Positions 1 through 10,230 are shown, numbered from the stretch's first letter. The stretch is DNA of 64,000 nucleotides from Bradyrhizobium sp. 199 (GCF_023073355.1 NZ_JADPJI010000005.1:1240001-1304000), one strand, 5' to 3'. Notes: generated by a model from the letters alone, not told the origin. Program-made: numbers and translations.

Positions 1-1
1 T

Positions 2-85
2 GTCGCCGCCATCCTGGCGGCATGGATTATAGGCTTCCTCCGCCATGGTGTGCATAGCGCCGGAAGCGGTCTTATGGTTTGGTGA
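2..85 (+). CDS. cdsA: C-terminal end of phosphatidate cytidylyltransferase (5' partial)
   Basis: The window opens inside a reading frame that encodes about 27 residues ([12 protein letters not shown] followed by a short hydrophilic tail) and stops at 83-85, four bases before the dxr start. A hydrophobic C-terminal helix directly upstream of dxr fits CdsA, the membrane enzyme making CDP-diacylglycerol, which normally precedes dxr-rseP-bamA in Rhizobiales. The identification rests on position and hydrophobic character; too little sequence is present to show the CdsA signature. Confidence 0.6.
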   Translation, partial: VAAILAAWIIGFLRHGVHSAGSGLMVW

Positions 86-89
86 GGAT

Positions 90-1313
90 ATGAGCGCGGT
101 CCCATTGCGTAATAACAAGGCTGCGGCGTCGTCCGTCCGCAGCGTCACGGTTCTCGGCGCCACCGGGTCGATCGGCGACAGCACGATGGATCTGTTGCGC
201 GCCTCGCCGGAGCGCTACCGCGTCGAGGCCTTGACGGCGAACAGCAATGTCGAAGCGCTGGCGAAGCTTGCGAGGGAGTTTTCCGCGCGTTACGTCGCAA
301 TCGCCGATACCTCCAAGCTCGCCGAGCTCAAGTCCGCACTTGCGGGCACGGGCACCGAATGCGGCGCCGGTGAAAGCGCCGTGATCGAGGCGGGGGCGCG
401 TCCGGCCGATTGGGTGATGGCGGCCGTGAGCGGCGCCGCCGGATTGAAGCCGGCACTGGCGGCAGTCGATCGCGGCGCGCATGTGGCGCTGGCCAACAAG
501 GAATGTCTGGTTTGCGCCGGTGATTTCTTCATGCAGCGCGCGGCCAAGGCGGGCGCTTGCATCCTGCCGGCGGATTCCGAGCACAACGCGCTGTTTCAGG
601 CGCTCGCTTCAGGCAATCGCGACGAGCTCGTCCGCGTCATCATCACAGCCTCGGGCGGCCCGTTCCGCACCTGGAAGCCCGCGGATATCGAGCAGGCGAC
701 CCTCGCGCAGGCCCTGAAGCATCCGAACTGGAGCATGGGCCAGAAGATCACGATCGACTCCGCCTCGATGATGAACAAGGGGCTCGAGGTGATCGAGGCG
801 TCCTATCTGTTCGCGCTCACGCCCGACGAGATCGATGTTCTCGTTCATCCGCAGTCGATCATCCACGGCATGGTCGAGTTTTCCGATTGCTCGGTGGTGG
901 CTCAGCTCGGCGCGCCCGACATGCGCACCCCGATCGCGCACTGCCTCGGTTGGCCCGATCGCATCAAGGGGCCGGCAGCGAAGCTGGACCTCGCCAAGAT
1001 CGGCCAGCTGACCTTCGAGGCGCCCGACTTCGAGCGCTTCCCCGGGCTGCGCCTGGCTTTCGACTCGCTCCGGACCGGGAAGGGGGCGACCACCGTCTAC
1101 AACGCCGCCAACGAGGTTGCGGTCGCCGCGTTCATCGCCGGCAAGATCCGGTTCGGCGCGATCGCCCGGCTGGTGGAGGCGACACTGGACGACTGGATCC
1201 GCAGCGGGAACCAGGCGCCACTGACGTCCGCCGACGATGCAATCTCTGTTGACCATGTTGCGCGAAATAGGGCTGCCGCCCTATTGCCTCAAATTGCCTT
1301 AAAGGCATCCTAG
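90..1313 (+). CDS. dxr: 1-deoxy-D-xylulose 5-phosphate reductoisomerase
   Basis: Dxr catalyses the NADPH-dependent rearrangement and reduction of DXP to 2-C-methyl-D-erythritol 4-phosphate, the committed step of the MEP isoprenoid pathway. The N-terminal Rossmann loop [10 protein letters not shown] is at residues 23-32, followed by [12 protein letters not shown], the metal/substrate segment [18 protein letters not shown] and [15 protein letters not shown], all typical of the family. Length (407 aa) is normal. An upstream GTG at 45 is possible, but the ATG at 90 follows a good ribosome site (GGTGAGG) and gives the standard N-terminus. It sits between cdsA and rseP on the same strand with short gaps. 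Confidence 0.96.
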   Translation: MSAVPLRNNKAAASSVRSVTVLGATGSIGDSTMDLLRASPERYRVEALTANSNVEALAKLAREFSARYVAIADTSKLAELKSALAGTGTECGAGESAVIEAGARPADWVMAAVSGAAGLKPALAAVDRGAHVALANKECLVCAGDFFMQRAAKAGACILPADSEHNALFQALASGNRDELVRVIITASGGPFRTWKPADIEQATLAQALKHPNWSMGQKITIDSASMMNKGLEVIEASYLFALTPDEIDVLVHPQSIIHGMVEFSDCSVVAQLGAPDMRTPIAHCLGWPDRIKGPAAKLDLAKIGQLTFEAPDFERFPGLRLAFDSLRTGKGATTVYNAANEVAVAAFIAGKIRFGAIARLVEATLDDWIRSGNQAPLTSADDAISVDHVARNRAAALLPQIALKAS

Positions 1314-1357
1314 ATGGTTCGCGGCCAGGGCCTTGCGGCGCTGGATGAGGGAATTCG

Positions 1358-2509
1358 ATGATCGACTTTTTCGTCCATAGTTTCAATACATTGAGCCATG
1401 GGCTCCTCGGCTACGCTGTTCCCTTCCTGTTCGTCCTGACGATTGTCGTGTTCTTCCATGAGCTCGGCCACTTTCTGGTCGCGCGCTGGGCGGGCGTTCG
1501 CGTGTTAACCTTTTCGCTCGGTTTCGGACCTGAGCTGGTCGGTTTCAATGACCGCCACGGCACCCGCTGGAAGATCTCGGCAATCCCGCTCGGCGGCTAC
1601 GTCAAGTTCTTCGGCGACGAGAGCGAGGCCTCGACCCCGTCGGCCCAGACGCTGGCGGCCATGTCGGCCGAGGAGCGCGCCGGCAGCTTCCACCACAAGA
1701 AGGTCGGTCCGCGCGCCGCGATCGTGGCGGCCGGCCCGATCGCCAATTTCATCCTGGGTGCGCTGATCTTCGCGGGCATGGCGCTGTATTACGGCAAGCC
1801 GAGCACGATCGCGCGCGTCGACGGCATCGTCGCCGAGGGCGCGGCGGCTGCGGCCGGCTTCAAGATCGGGGACGTCGTCGTCCAGATCGACGGCAAACCG
1901 ATCGAGAGCTTTGCCGACATGCAGCGAATCGTCGCGATGAATGCGGGTTCGGCGCTCGCCTTCCAAGTGAAGCGGGACGGTACCATCGTCTCGCTGACCG
2001 CAACACCGGCTCTGCTCGAGCGCAAGGATCCGTTCGGTAACAGTCACCGTCTCGGTGTGCTCGGCATCGAGCACAAATCGCAGGCCGGCGAGGCCTCGAC
2101 CGCGCCGGTGGGCGTCGGCGAGGCGCTCAAGATCGGGGTCGAGCAGGTCTGGTTCATCATCACCAGCACCTTCAAGTTCCTGGGGTCGCTGTTCGTCGGA
2201 AACGGCAATCCCAATGAGGTCAGCGGCGTCCTTGGAATCGCGAAAATGTCGGGGCAGGCGGCCAGCGCCGGGTTCCAGTTCGTGATCAACCTGTGCGCGG
2301 TGCTGTCGGTATCGATCGGCCTGCTGAACCTATTCCCGATCCCGCTGCTCGATGGCGGTCACCTTATGTTCTACGCGGCCGAAGTGGTCCGCGGCCGGCC
2401 CCTGTCCGAGCGAACTCAGGAGATGGGGTTCCGAATCGGGCTCGGCCTGGTCCTGATGCTGATGGTGTTTGCGACCTACAACGATATCCTGCGGATGGCG
2501 GCGTCCTGA
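1358..2509 (+). CDS. rseP: Site-2 intramembrane zinc metalloprotease RseP
   Basis: This inner-membrane protease cuts transmembrane anti-sigma factors during envelope stress. The zinc motif HELGH is at residues 34-38 in the first membrane segment, and the third metal ligand lies in the C-terminal LLDGGHL motif. Between them is a PDZ domain at about residues 125-205 (VDGIVAEGAAAAAGFKIGD). The length of 383 aa with a single PDZ domain matches alphaproteobacterial RseP; the E. coli protein has two. It lies 44 bp after dxr and upstream of bamA, the usual envelope cluster. The substrate cannot be read from the sequence. Confidence 0.95.
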   Translation: MIDFFVHSFNTLSHGLLGYAVPFLFVLTIVVFFHELGHFLVARWAGVRVLTFSLGFGPELVGFNDRHGTRWKISAIPLGGYVKFFGDESEASTPSAQTLAAMSAEERAGSFHHKKVGPRAAIVAAGPIANFILGALIFAGMALYYGKPSTIARVDGIVAEGAAAAAGFKIGDVVVQIDGKPIESFADMQRIVAMNAGSALAFQVKRDGTIVSLTATPALLERKDPFGNSHRLGVLGIEHKSQAGEASTAPVGVGEALKIGVEQVWFIITSTFKFLGSLFVGNGNPNEVSGVLGIAKMSGQAASAGFQFVINLCAVLSVSIGLLNLFPIPLLDGGHLMFYAAEVVRGRPLSERTQEMGFRIGLGLVLMLMVFATYNDILRMAAS

Positions 2510-2686
2510 TGGCGGCTTTTTTGTGACGTTGCTGTTGAGCAACGTCTTGGAATGAAATTGAAATCACGACGCTTTCGGCCGTTTGCGGCGTCGGTGAAAT
2601 TGGCTACAAGCGGCCTCGACTTTGGGGAATCTCCGGACCGGCGTTGGGGTTGGGTCTGGCTCGGAATGATAAGGGCGCGTTGCGCG

Positions 2687-5212
2687 ATGAAGTTTGGACT
2701 GCGACTCCGGGGGGGCCTTCTCGCAACCCTGATCATGTTCGGCGCGCCGGTGGTTGCCCCGGTCGGGGCTGTTTTTGTGTCTTCGTCTGCGCTCGCGCAG
2801 ACCGTTCAGTCGATTTCCGTCGAAGGAAATCGCCGGGTCGAGGTGGAGACGATCCGCTCCTACTTCAAGCCGGGTCCGGGCGGTCGCCTGGATCAGGCCG
2901 CCGTCGATGATGGCCTCAAGGCGTTGATCGAGACCGGCCTGTTCCAGGACGTCACGATCAACCGCGGCTCCGGCGGCCAGATCATCGTCTCGGTGGTGGA
3001 AAACCCGGTGATTGGCCGGGTCGCCTTCGAGGGCAACAAGAAGATCAAGGACGAGCAGCTCACCACCGAGGTCCAGTCCAAGGCGCGCGGCACCTTCTCC
3101 CGCGCCATGGTGCAGTCCGACACGCTGCGTATCGCTGAAATCTATCGCCGCTCAGGCCGCTACGACGTGCGCGTCACGCCCGAGATCATCGAACAGCCGA
3201 ACAACCGCGTCGACCTCATCTTCACGGTCGAGGAGGGCGCCAAGACCGGCGTCAAGTCGATCGAGTTCGTCGGTAACGTCGCATTCTCGTCCTACCGCCT
3301 CCGCGACGTCATCAAGACGCGTGAATCGAACCTGCTGAGCTTCCTTGCCAGCGGCGACATCTACGATCCCGACCGCGTCGAAGCCGACCGCGACCTGATC
3401 CGCCGCTTCTATCTCAAGAACGGTTTTGCCGACGTCCAGGTGGTGGCCGCGCTCACCGAATACGATCCGGAGAAGAAGGGCTTCAACGTCACCTTCAAGA
3501 TCGAGGAAGGATCCCAGTACCGCGTCGGTGCGGTCGACTTCCGCTCCAGCATTCCGAACTTCGATCCCACCTCGATGCGCGGTTATTCGCGCGTCCACGC
3601 CGGCTCACTCTACAACGTCGAGTCGGTCGAGAAGTCGGTGGAGGAGATGCAGATCGAGGCCTCGCGCCGCGGCTATGCCTTCGCCGTGGTTCGGCCCGGT
3701 GGCGACCGCAATTTCGAGGCGCACACCGTCTCCGTCGTGTTCAGCATCGACGAGGGCCCGCGCACCTATATCGAGCGCATCAACCTGCGCGGCAACACGC
3801 GTACCCGCGACTACGTGATCCGCCGCGAGTTCGACGTCTCCGAGGGCGATGCCTACAACCGCGCGCTGGTCGACCGTGCCGAGCGGCGCCTCAAGAACCT
3901 CGATTACTTCAAGAGCGTGAAGATCACGACGGAGCCCGGCTCGTCGAGCGACCGCGTGGTCCTGATCGTGGACATGGAAGAGAAATCGACCGGCGACTTC
4001 TCGATCTCTGGCGGTTACTCCACCACCGACGGCGCGCTCGCCGAAGTCTCGGTCTCCGAGCGCAATCTGCTCGGCCGCGGCCTGTTCGCCAAGGCGGCGG
4101 TGACCTATGGCCAGTATGCACGCGGCTACTCGCTGTCGTTCGTCGAGCCGTATCTGCTCGACTACCGCGTCGCGCTCGGCCTCGACCTCTATCAGCGCCA
4201 GCAGCTGTCAAACAGCTACATCTCCTACGGCACCAAGACGCTCGGCTTCTCGCCGCGCCTCGGCTTCTCCCTGCGTGAAGATCTGTCGCTGCAGCTGCGC
4301 TACTCGATCTATCAGCAGCAAATCACGCTGCCGTCCTACCTGGCGAACTGTAACAATGACCCGCTCTCCGCGGCGTTCAACCCGAGCCCGGCCTATTCGG
4401 CGCTGACGGGTACGCCCTTGGCTGCGTCCACCAACGGCCTCGGCTGCTACGTGGACGGCGAAGCTTCGCTGCCGGTGCGCAAGGAGCTTGCCAACGGCAA
4501 GACTTTGACCTCGGCGCTCGGCTACACGCTGACCTACAACACGCTGGACAACAACAAGAACCCCACCGACGGTCTGCTCGTCGACTTTCGTCAGGATTTC
4601 GCGGGCGTCGGCGGCGACGTGTCCTACCTGAAGTCCGTCGTCGATGCGAAGTACTATGCCCCGCTGGTGTCCGACATCGTCGGCCTCGTCCGCGTGCAGA
4701 GCGGCATGCTGAACAAGATCGGCAGCGATCTGCGCATGCTCGATCACTTCCAGATGGGTTCGAACCTCGTCCGCGGCTTTGCCCCGAACGGCATCGGCCC
4801 GCGCGATTTGAATCCGTTCGGTTCGCACGACGCGCTCGGCGGCACCAAATACTGGGGCGCATCGCTCGAACTGCAGATGCCGTTCTGGTTCCTGCCGAAG
4901 GAAGTGGGTCTGAAGGGTGCGGTCTATGCTGATGCCGGCGGCCTGTACGATTATAAGGGGCCGACGAGTTGGACAGCGACCAACGAAGTCAACACGCCCG
5001 GCTGTATCCCGTCGACCGTCAATCCGTCCTCGACAGGCACCTGTACCGGACTCGTCTATGACGACAGCAAGGTCATCCGCTCGTCGGTCGGTGTCGGCCT
5101 GATCTGGCAGTCGCCGTTCGGTCCGCTGCGCTTCGACTACGCCGTGCCGCTCAGCAAGGGCAAGTACGATCGCACGCAGGAGTTCCGGTTCGGCGGCGGC
5201 ACCTCGTTCTAA
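2687..5212 (+). CDS. bamA: Outer membrane protein assembly factor BamA
   Basis: BamA is the core of the BAM complex, which folds and inserts beta-barrel proteins into the outer membrane. The chosen ATG gives 841 aa starting [10 protein letters not shown], with a signal peptide ending SSSALA-QT at residue 37. Five POTRA domains follow to about residue 420 ([25 protein letters not shown] and [12 protein letters not shown] mark repeats), then a 16-strand Omp85 barrel with the VRGF motif ([12 protein letters not shown]) and a C-terminal Phe. The frame is open back to 2552 and an ATG at 2666 is also possible, but those starts bury the signal peptide. bamA follows rseP and precedes lpxD, as is common. 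Confidence 0.95.
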   Translation: MKFGLRLRGGLLATLIMFGAPVVAPVGAVFVSSSALAQTVQSISVEGNRRVEVETIRSYFKPGPGGRLDQAAVDDGLKALIETGLFQDVTINRGSGGQIIVSVVENPVIGRVAFEGNKKIKDEQLTTEVQSKARGTFSRAMVQSDTLRIAEIYRRSGRYDVRVTPEIIEQPNNRVDLIFTVEEGAKTGVKSIEFVGNVAFSSYRLRDVIKTRESNLLSFLASGDIYDPDRVEADRDLIRRFYLKNGFADVQVVAALTEYDPEKKGFNVTFKIEEGSQYRVGAVDFRSSIPNFDPTSMRGYSRVHAGSLYNVESVEKSVEEMQIEASRRGYAFAVVRPGGDRNFEAHTVSVVFSIDEGPRTYIERINLRGNTRTRDYVIRREFDVSEGDAYNRALVDRAERRLKNLDYFKSVKITTEPGSSSDRVVLIVDMEEKSTGDFSISGGYSTTDGALAEVSVSERNLLGRGLFAKAAVTYGQYARGYSLSFVEPYLLDYRVALGLDLYQRQQLSNSYISYGTKTLGFSPRLGFSLREDLSLQLRYSIYQQQITLPSYLANCNNDPLSAAFNPSPAYSALTGTPLAASTNGLGCYVDGEASLPVRKELANGKTLTSALGYTLTYNTLDNNKNPTDGLLVDFRQDFAGVGGDVSYLKSVVDAKYYAPLVSDIVGLVRVQSGMLNKIGSDLRMLDHFQMGSNLVRGFAPNGIGPRDLNPFGSHDALGGTKYWGASLELQMPFWFLPKEVGLKGAVYADAGGLYDYKGPTSWTATNEVNTPGCIPSTVNPSSTGTCTGLVYDDSKVIRSSVGVGLIWQSPFGPLRFDYAVPLSKGKYDRTQEFRFGGGTSF

Positions 5213-5224
5213 TTCGCTCAGCAC

Positions 5225-5270
5225 GGCACGATCCGGATCACTGGAGCCGGTTTCCGAAAGGGATCGTGCC
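5225..5270. repeat. Palindromic intergenic repeat, single copy
   Basis: Perfect 10-bp arms GGCACGATCC (5225-5234) and GGATCGTGCC (5261-5270) flank a 26-bp centre containing GGTTTCCGAAAG. A related copy with GAGCATGATC arms and GGTTTTCCGAAA in the centre is at 54807-54865. This is the form of a short palindromic repeat I know to be dispersed in intergenic DNA of Rhizobiales. Transcribed, it would fold into a hairpin between bamA and lpxD. Confidence 0.75.
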
Positions 5271-5337
5271 ATTCCAAGAGATGGGGCATGATGCGGCCTG
5301 GCCGCTTCATGCCGAAGCCGGACCGCGACGGGGTGGA

Positions 5338-6405
5338 ATGGCGCAGCCGATCTTCTTCACAAAGCCGCCTGCCTCAGCGCTGGCTGACATTGCCACGCTG
5401 ACCAAGGCGGAGCTGGTCGATCCCGACAGGGGCGGCCAAATCATCACGGGCCTTGCTTCGCTCGACGAAGCGGGCCCGATGCATTTGGCGTTCTTCGACA
5501 ACCTGAAATACGGCGACGAGCTCAAATCGACCAAGGCGGGCGCGTGCCTGGTCAGCCCGCGCTTCGAGGCCCAGGTGCCCACGCATGTGGCCGTGCTGCG
5601 GGTGGCGCAGCCGTTCCGGGCCTTCGTCAGGCTCGCGCGCGAATGGCATGGCGATGCGCTCAGGCCGCAATCCTGGGTCGGCGATGACGGTATTGCGCCG
5701 TCGGCGATCATCGATCCCACGGCCCGGCTCGAGGACGGCGTGATCGTCGATCCCTTGGCGGTGATCGGGCCGGACGTTGAGATCGGCAGCGGCACGGTGG
5801 TCGGCGTCGGCGCGGTGATCGGTCCCGGAGTCAAGATCGGCCGGGACTGCAATGTCGGCGCCCGCACTGCCATCCAGTGCGCCCTGATCGGCAACGACGT
5901 GCTGATCCATCCCGGCTGCTCGATCGGCCAGGACGGCTACGGCTTCATCTTCTTCGGCCCCGAGGGCCATCTGAAAGTGCCGCAGACCGGCCGCGTGCTG
6001 ATCCAGAACAATGTGGAGGTCGGCGCCGGCACCACGATCGATCGCGGTTCCTTGCGCGACACCGTGATCGGGGAAGGCACCAAAATCGACAATCAGGTCC
6101 AGATCGGCCACAATGTGACCATCGGCCGGAACTGCCTGCTGGCGGCCCAGATCGGCCTCGCGGGCAGTCTGACCATCGGCGACAACGTGGCGCTGGGAGC
6201 CAAGGTCGGCATCAACAACCACCTCAAAATCGGAGATGGAGCCCAGGTCACCGCGATGAGCGGCGTCAAGGACGACATCCCGGCAGGCGGACGCTGGGGT
6301 GGTTTTTTTGCCAAACCGACCAAGCAGTGGTTCAAGGAGATCATCGCGGTGGAGCGCCTGGTACGCGACAGCAAGGCCGATGCGAAGGACGAGGGACGGG
6401 AATGA
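5338..6405 (+). CDS. lpxD: UDP-3-O-(3-hydroxyacyl)glucosamine N-acyltransferase
   Basis: LpxD adds the second 3-hydroxyacyl chain to UDP-3-O-acyl-glucosamine, the third step of lipid A synthesis, in the cytoplasm. The 355-aa product has an N-terminal uridine-binding domain (about residues 1-105), then a left-handed beta-helix of hexapeptide repeats, with the family segment [28 protein letters not shown] carried by residues around 235-265, and a C-terminal helical tail. The ATG at 5338 follows GGGGTGG and gives [11 protein letters not shown]; the frame is open further upstream from GTG 5266 through the palindromic repeat. It overlaps fabZ by 4 bp (ATGA), so the two are translationally coupled. 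Confidence 0.95.
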   Translation: MAQPIFFTKPPASALADIATLTKAELVDPDRGGQIITGLASLDEAGPMHLAFFDNLKYGDELKSTKAGACLVSPRFEAQVPTHVAVLRVAQPFRAFVRLAREWHGDALRPQSWVGDDGIAPSAIIDPTARLEDGVIVDPLAVIGPDVEIGSGTVVGVGAVIGPGVKIGRDCNVGARTAIQCALIGNDVLIHPGCSIGQDGYGFIFFGPEGHLKVPQTGRVLIQNNVEVGAGTTIDRGSLRDTVIGEGTKIDNQVQIGHNVTIGRNCLLAAQIGLAGSLTIGDNVALGAKVGINNHLKIGDGAQVTAMSGVKDDIPAGGRWGGFFAKPTKQWFKEIIAVERLVRDSKADAKDEGRE

Positions 6406-6863
6406 CGGCGGAATCACCTGTTAAGTTCGAGCTGGTGGACATCAACGCGATCCTCCAGACCCTGCCGCACCGCTTTCCGATGCTGCTGATCGACCGCGTG
6501 ATCAATATCCGCGCCGATTACAGCGGTATCGGCATCAAGAACGTCACCTTCAACGAGCCGGCCTTCCAGGGGCATTTCCCGGAGCGCCCGGTCTATCCCG
6601 GCGTCATGATGATCGAGGCAATGGCGCAGACCGCGGGCGTGATCGGCATCAAGTCGGTCGAAGGCACCGAGAAGCCGCGGGCGGTCTATTTTCTCACCAT
6701 CGACAAATGCAAGTTCCGCAAGCCCGTGTTGCCCGGCGACACTATCGAGTACCACATGCGCTCGGTCGGCCGCCGCAAGGCCATGTGGTGGTTTCACGGT
6801 GACGCCAAGGTCAACGGGCAGGTGGTTGCGGAAGCCGATGTCGGCGCCATGCTGACGGACTGA
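6402..6863 (+). CDS. fabZ: 3-hydroxyacyl-ACP dehydratase FabZ
   Basis: FabZ dehydrates (3R)-hydroxyacyl-ACP in fatty acid elongation and competes with LpxA/LpxD for the same acyl-ACP, which explains its place in lipid A clusters. The 153-aa hot-dog protein has [13 protein letters not shown] near residue 25, with [20 protein letters not shown] from about residue 56 supplying the catalytic His and Glu. The ATG overlaps the lpxD stop as ATGA, which fixes the start. After fabZ the cluster is interrupted by an opposite-strand gene before lpxA. Confidence 0.95.
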   Translation: MTAESPVKFELVDINAILQTLPHRFPMLLIDRVINIRADYSGIGIKNVTFNEPAFQGHFPERPVYPGVMMIEAMAQTAGVIGIKSVEGTEKPRAVYFLTIDKCKFRKPVLPGDTIEYHMRSVGRRKAMWWFHGDAKVNGQVVAEADVGAMLTD

Positions 6864-6881
6864 GGCACCTCGGCCTGGGGC

Positions 6882-7205
6882 TCACGCGCTGCAATCGTAC
6901 CGGCTGCCGGCGGCATCGCGCCTGATATGCCGGTTGAAGAACTTGCCCATGGACGGCGCCCCCAGAAGGCGGTCGACCGTCTCGGCCGCGACGCCGCAAT
7001 AGCGCGCATAGAAGCCGCCAGTCGCGACGACGAGGTCGCGCTGCGCGTGGTCGTAGCAGACCCGCTGAAGTACCGTGCTGCGACTGATGTCGCGGCATTC
7101 GAACCTCGCGAGGTCGATGCGCTCGCGATCGCCGGTCTCGACCGTTTCCGAGACGATCGGTGCGCCCGCGAGCTGTACGAGCAGAAATGCCAAGGCCCTG
7201 ACCAC
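6882..7205 (-). CDS. KTSC-domain-like small secreted protein
   Basis: The product is 107 aa. An N-terminal hydrophobic stretch (VRALAFLLVQLAGAPIVS) looks like a signal peptide, and the rest (DLARFECRDISRSTVLQRVCYD ... FYARYCGVAAETVDRLLGAPSMGKFFNRHIR) matches my memory of small KTSC-domain proteins common in Bradyrhizobium. Cysteines in FECRD, RVCYD, RYCGV and YDCSA suggest a disulfide-stabilised exported protein. The start is a GTG; no in-frame ATG exists upstream. The function of KTSC proteins is not established. It lies on the opposite strand between fabZ and lpxA, which are usually adjacent, so it is probably an insertion into the cluster. Confidence 0.7.
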   Translation of the reverse strand: MVRALAFLLVQLAGAPIVSETVETGDRERIDLARFECRDISRSTVLQRVCYDHAQRDLVVATGGFYARYCGVAAETVDRLLGAPSMGKFFNRHIRRDAAGSRYDCSA

Positions 7206-7380
7206 GAGTGCTGAAGCTCCACATGAAGGTGTTGGGAGACCGGGAAGACCGCCTCATCCGATACTTGAAACAGCCAGAGATGATACGTCACTGGACAGAT
7301 CGGGCATAGTCGCGCTAACCACCGGAAAACTGAGCGACTTCAATACATAATCAGAGCTTCCTAACGAGTAAGATTGCTTG

Positions 7381-8172
7381 ATGAGCAAGATTGATCCCAC
7401 CGCACGGATCGCGGACGGCGCCGTGATCGGCGAGGGTACCGAGATCGGGCCCTATTGCATCATCGGCCCGAACGTCGTGATCGGCGCGAACTGCAAGCTG
7501 ATCGGACACGTGCATGTCACCGCGCAAACCACGATCGGTGACGATTGCACCATCTATCCGTTCGCCTCGCTCGGCACGCCGCCGCAATCGCTCAGCTATC
7601 GCGGCGAATTGACGAAGCTCAACATCGGTTCGGCCTGCACCATCCGCGAATCCGTCACCATGAACGCCGGCACCGTCGGCGGCGGCGGGGTCACCACGGT
7701 TGGCGACCGCGGCTATTTCATGAACTGCAGCCATGTCGGCCACGATTGCCATGTCGGTAATGACGTCATCTTCGCGACGTCGGCAACGCTCGGCGGTCAT
7801 TGTGAGATTGGCGACTTCGTCTTCATCGGCGGACTGTCCGCCGTGCACCAGTTTACCCGCATCGGGCCGCAGGTCATGGTCGGCGGCGTGTGTGGCGTGC
7901 GCGACGACATCATCCCGTTTGGCCTCGTGAACGGCCAATATGCGGTGCTGGAGGGCCTCAACCTGATCGGCATGAAGCGGCGCAAGTTCACCAAGCAGCG
8001 GCTCGCGACCGTGCGTGGGTTCTACCAAAAACTCTTCCACGGTCCCGGCACCTTCGCCGAGCGGTTGGAGGCATCCAGGCCGCTCGCGGGCGAAGATCCG
8101 GCTATCGCCGAGATTCTCGACTTCATCGGCAAGGGCAAGCGCCCGCTCTGTCTTCCCGCAATCGCGAAGTGA
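7381..8172 (+). CDS. lpxA: Acyl-ACP--UDP-N-acetylglucosamine O-acyltransferase
   Basis: LpxA starts lipid A synthesis by moving a 3-hydroxyacyl chain from ACP to UDP-GlcNAc. The 263-aa product is a left-handed beta-helix from residue 1 (SKIDPTARIADGAVIGEGTEIGP) to about 190, and MNCSHVGHDCHVGN near residue 120 carries the catalytic His. A helical C-terminal domain follows. The ATG directly follows an in-frame TTG at 7378. With the KTSC gene upstream on the other strand, lpxA must have its own promoter in 7206-7380 or be read through from fabZ. Confidence 0.95.
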   Translation: MSKIDPTARIADGAVIGEGTEIGPYCIIGPNVVIGANCKLIGHVHVTAQTTIGDDCTIYPFASLGTPPQSLSYRGELTKLNIGSACTIRESVTMNAGTVGGGGVTTVGDRGYFMNCSHVGHDCHVGNDVIFATSATLGGHCEIGDFVFIGGLSAVHQFTRIGPQVMVGGVCGVRDDIIPFGLVNGQYAVLEGLNLIGMKRRKFTKQRLATVRGFYQKLFHGPGTFAERLEASRPLAGEDPAIAEILDFIGKGKRPLCLPAIAK

Positions 8173-8191
8173 TGTTGGGATGGCCGCGGGC

Positions 8192-9049
8192 ATGACATCG
8201 GCGGCGTCGGAGATTGCACCGCCGGTCGGGATCGTCGCCGGCGGCGGCGCAATGCCGTTTGCGGTCGCCGACTCGCTCGCGGCCCGCGGCATCACGCCGG
8301 TGCTGTTTCCTCTCCGCGGGGCCTGCGATCCGGCGCGGGTGGAGAAATTCCGTCACCGCTGGATCTCGGTCGGCCAGCTCGGCCGCGCGATGCGGCTGTT
8401 TCGCGAGGAAGGCTGCCGCGACCTGATCTTCATCGGCACGCTGGTGCGGCCCTCGCTCTCGGAGATCCGGTTCGACGTCAAGACGCTACGCCTGCTCGGT
8501 AACGTCATCCGCGCCTTTCGCGGCGGCGACGATCATCTCTTGTCCGGCGTCGGGCGCATTCTCGAGCAGGACGGCTTTCGCATGGTCGGCATCAAGGATG
8601 TCGCGCCCGACCTGCTGATGCCCGAGGGCTGCATCAGCCGCGCCTGGCCGAGCGACACCGGCCAGACCGACATCGCGCGCGGCCGTGCGGTGCTGACCGC
8701 GCTCGGTCCGTTCGACATCGGCCAGGCTGTGGTGGTGATCGACGGCCACGTGGTGGCGGTCGAGGACATCGAGGGCACCGACGCGCTGCTCGCGCGCGTG
8801 GCGCGCCTGCGCGAGGAGGGGCGCATCCGCGCCGCCACGGGCCGCGGCGTGCTGGTGAAGGCGCCCAAGAGCGGCCAGGATCTTCGCTTCGACCTGCCGA
8901 CGATCGGGCCGCGCACCCTCGAAGGTGTTGCCGCCGCGGGCTTGGCCGGCATCGCCGTCATTGCCGGCAACACCATCGCCGCGGAGCCGCAGGCGATGAT
9001 CGCCTTCGCCGACGCGAAATATCTCTTCGTCATCGGCCTGCCGGCGTGA
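8192..9049 (+). CDS. lpxI: UDP-2,3-diacylglucosamine pyrophosphatase LpxI
   Basis: LpxI hydrolyses UDP-2,3-diacylglucosamine to lipid X and UMP. It is the alphaproteobacterial replacement for the unrelated LpxH. The product (about 285 aa) begins with PVGIVAGGGAMPFAVADSL and contains GDDHLLSGVGRILEQDGF and DIGQAVVVIDGHVVAVEDIEGTDALL, typical of the former DUF1009 family. An in-frame ATG at 8180 would add four residues, and its ribosome site is too close to judge. It starts about 20 bp after lpxA, and its stop overlaps the lpxB start as TGATG. Confidence 0.93.
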   Translation: MTSAASEIAPPVGIVAGGGAMPFAVADSLAARGITPVLFPLRGACDPARVEKFRHRWISVGQLGRAMRLFREEGCRDLIFIGTLVRPSLSEIRFDVKTLRLLGNVIRAFRGGDDHLLSGVGRILEQDGFRMVGIKDVAPDLLMPEGCISRAWPSDTGQTDIARGRAVLTALGPFDIGQAVVVIDGHVVAVEDIEGTDALLARVARLREEGRIRAATGRGVLVKAPKSGQDLRFDLPTIGPRTLEGVAAAGLAGIAVIAGNTIAAEPQAMIAFADAKYLFVIGLPA

Positions 9050-10230
9050 TGCAAGGCCGCGATCCACAGCGCAAGATCTTCCTGATCGCCACGGAGGAAT
9101 CCGGCGACCGGCTCGGCAGTGCCTTGATGAAGGTGCTGCGCCAGCGCCTCGGCGACGGCGTGCAATTCGTCGGCGTCGGCGGCCGCACCATGGCGCGCGA
9201 GGGGCTCGAATCGCTGTTTCCGATCGAGGAGCTCTCCATCGTCGGCTTCGCCGCGGTGGTGCAGCAATTGCCGAAGATCCTGCGGCTGATCCGGAAGACG
9301 GCCGACGCCGTGCTGGAGGCCGCGCCGGACGCGCTCGTCATCATCGACAGCCCCGATTTCACCCATCGCGTCGCGCGCCGCGTGCGTGCGCGCAATCCGG
9401 CGATCCCGGTTGTCGACTATGTTTCGCCGCAGCTCTGGGCGTGGCGGCCGGGGCGGGCGCGGACGATGCTCGGCTATGTCGACCATGTGCTCGGCCTGTT
9501 GCCGTTCGAGCCGGCGGAATACCGCAAGCTCGGCGGGCCGCCGTGCAGCTATGTCGGCCATCCCCTCATCGAGCAATTGTCCTCGCTGCGGCCGAACGCG
9601 GAGGAGCAGGCGCGGCGGGCCGGCGAGCCGCCCGTGCTGCTGGTGTTGCCCGGCAGCCGTCGCAGCGAGGTCAGGCATCATATCGAGGTGTTTGGCGCAA
9701 CGCTCGGCCGGTTGCAGGCGGAAGGGCGCGCGTTCGAGCTGATGCTGCCGACCATGCCGCACCTCGAAGGCACGATCCGCGAAGGCATCGCGAACTGGCC
9801 GGTCAAGCCGCAGATCGTGACCGGCGAAAACGAGAAGCGCGCCGCGTTCCGGATTGCACGAGCGGCACTCGCCAAGTCCGGCACGGTGACGCTGGAACTC
9901 GCACTATCGGGCATTCCGATGGTGACGGCCTATCGCGTCGGCGCGATTGAAGCCTTTATCCTGCGCCGCGCGATCCGCGTCTCCTCGGTGATCCTTGCCA
10001 ATCTCGTGATCGGCAAGGATGTCATCCCGGAGTTCTTGCAAGAGGAGTGTACGCCGGAGAAATTGGCGCCGGCGCTGTCGGAGCTTCTGAGGGATTCACC
10101 GCTACGCCGACGGCAGGTGGAAGCCTTCGCCCAGCTCGACACGATCATGTCGACCGGCAACAAATCGCCGAGCGTGCTCGCGGCCGACATCGTGCTGGCG
10201 ACGATGCGCAAGGGCAGGCAGACGAGCTAG
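9049..10230 (+). CDS. lpxB: Lipid-A-disaccharide synthase
   Basis: LpxB is the GT19 glycosyltransferase that joins lipid X to UDP-2,3-diacylglucosamine to form the beta-1,6 disaccharide core of lipid A. The 393-aa product has the family start RKIFLIATEESGDRLG, then DSPDFTHRVARRV, YVSPQLWAWRPGRA, LPFEPAEYRKLG, LLVLPGSRRSEVRHH and KSGTVTLELALSGIPMV in the usual order. The ATG lies in the TGATG overlap with the lpxI stop, so the genes are coupled. It ends the envelope cluster; the next gene is unrelated. Confidence 0.95.
   Translation: MQGRDPQRKIFLIATEESGDRLGSALMKVLRQRLGDGVQFVGVGGRTMAREGLESLFPIEELSIVGFAAVVQQLPKILRLIRKTADAVLEAAPDALVIIDSPDFTHRVARRVRARNPAIPVVDYVSPQLWAWRPGRARTMLGYVDHVLGLLPFEPAEYRKLGGPPCSYVGHPLIEQLSSLRPNAEEQARRAGEPPVLLVLPGSRRSEVRHHIEVFGATLGRLQAEGRAFELMLPTMPHLEGTIREGIANWPVKPQIVTGENEKRAAFRIARAALAKSGTVTLELALSGIPMVTAYRVGAIEAFILRRAIRVSSVILANLVIGKDVIPEFLQEECTPEKLAPALSELLRDSPLRRRQVEAFAQLDTIMSTGNKSPSVLAADIVLATMRKGRQTS

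Noticed and set aside
2552..2686. 45-residue N-terminal extension of BamA
   Set aside because: It would place a basic, non-hydrophobic segment before the signal peptide; the ATG at 2687 gives a normal leader.
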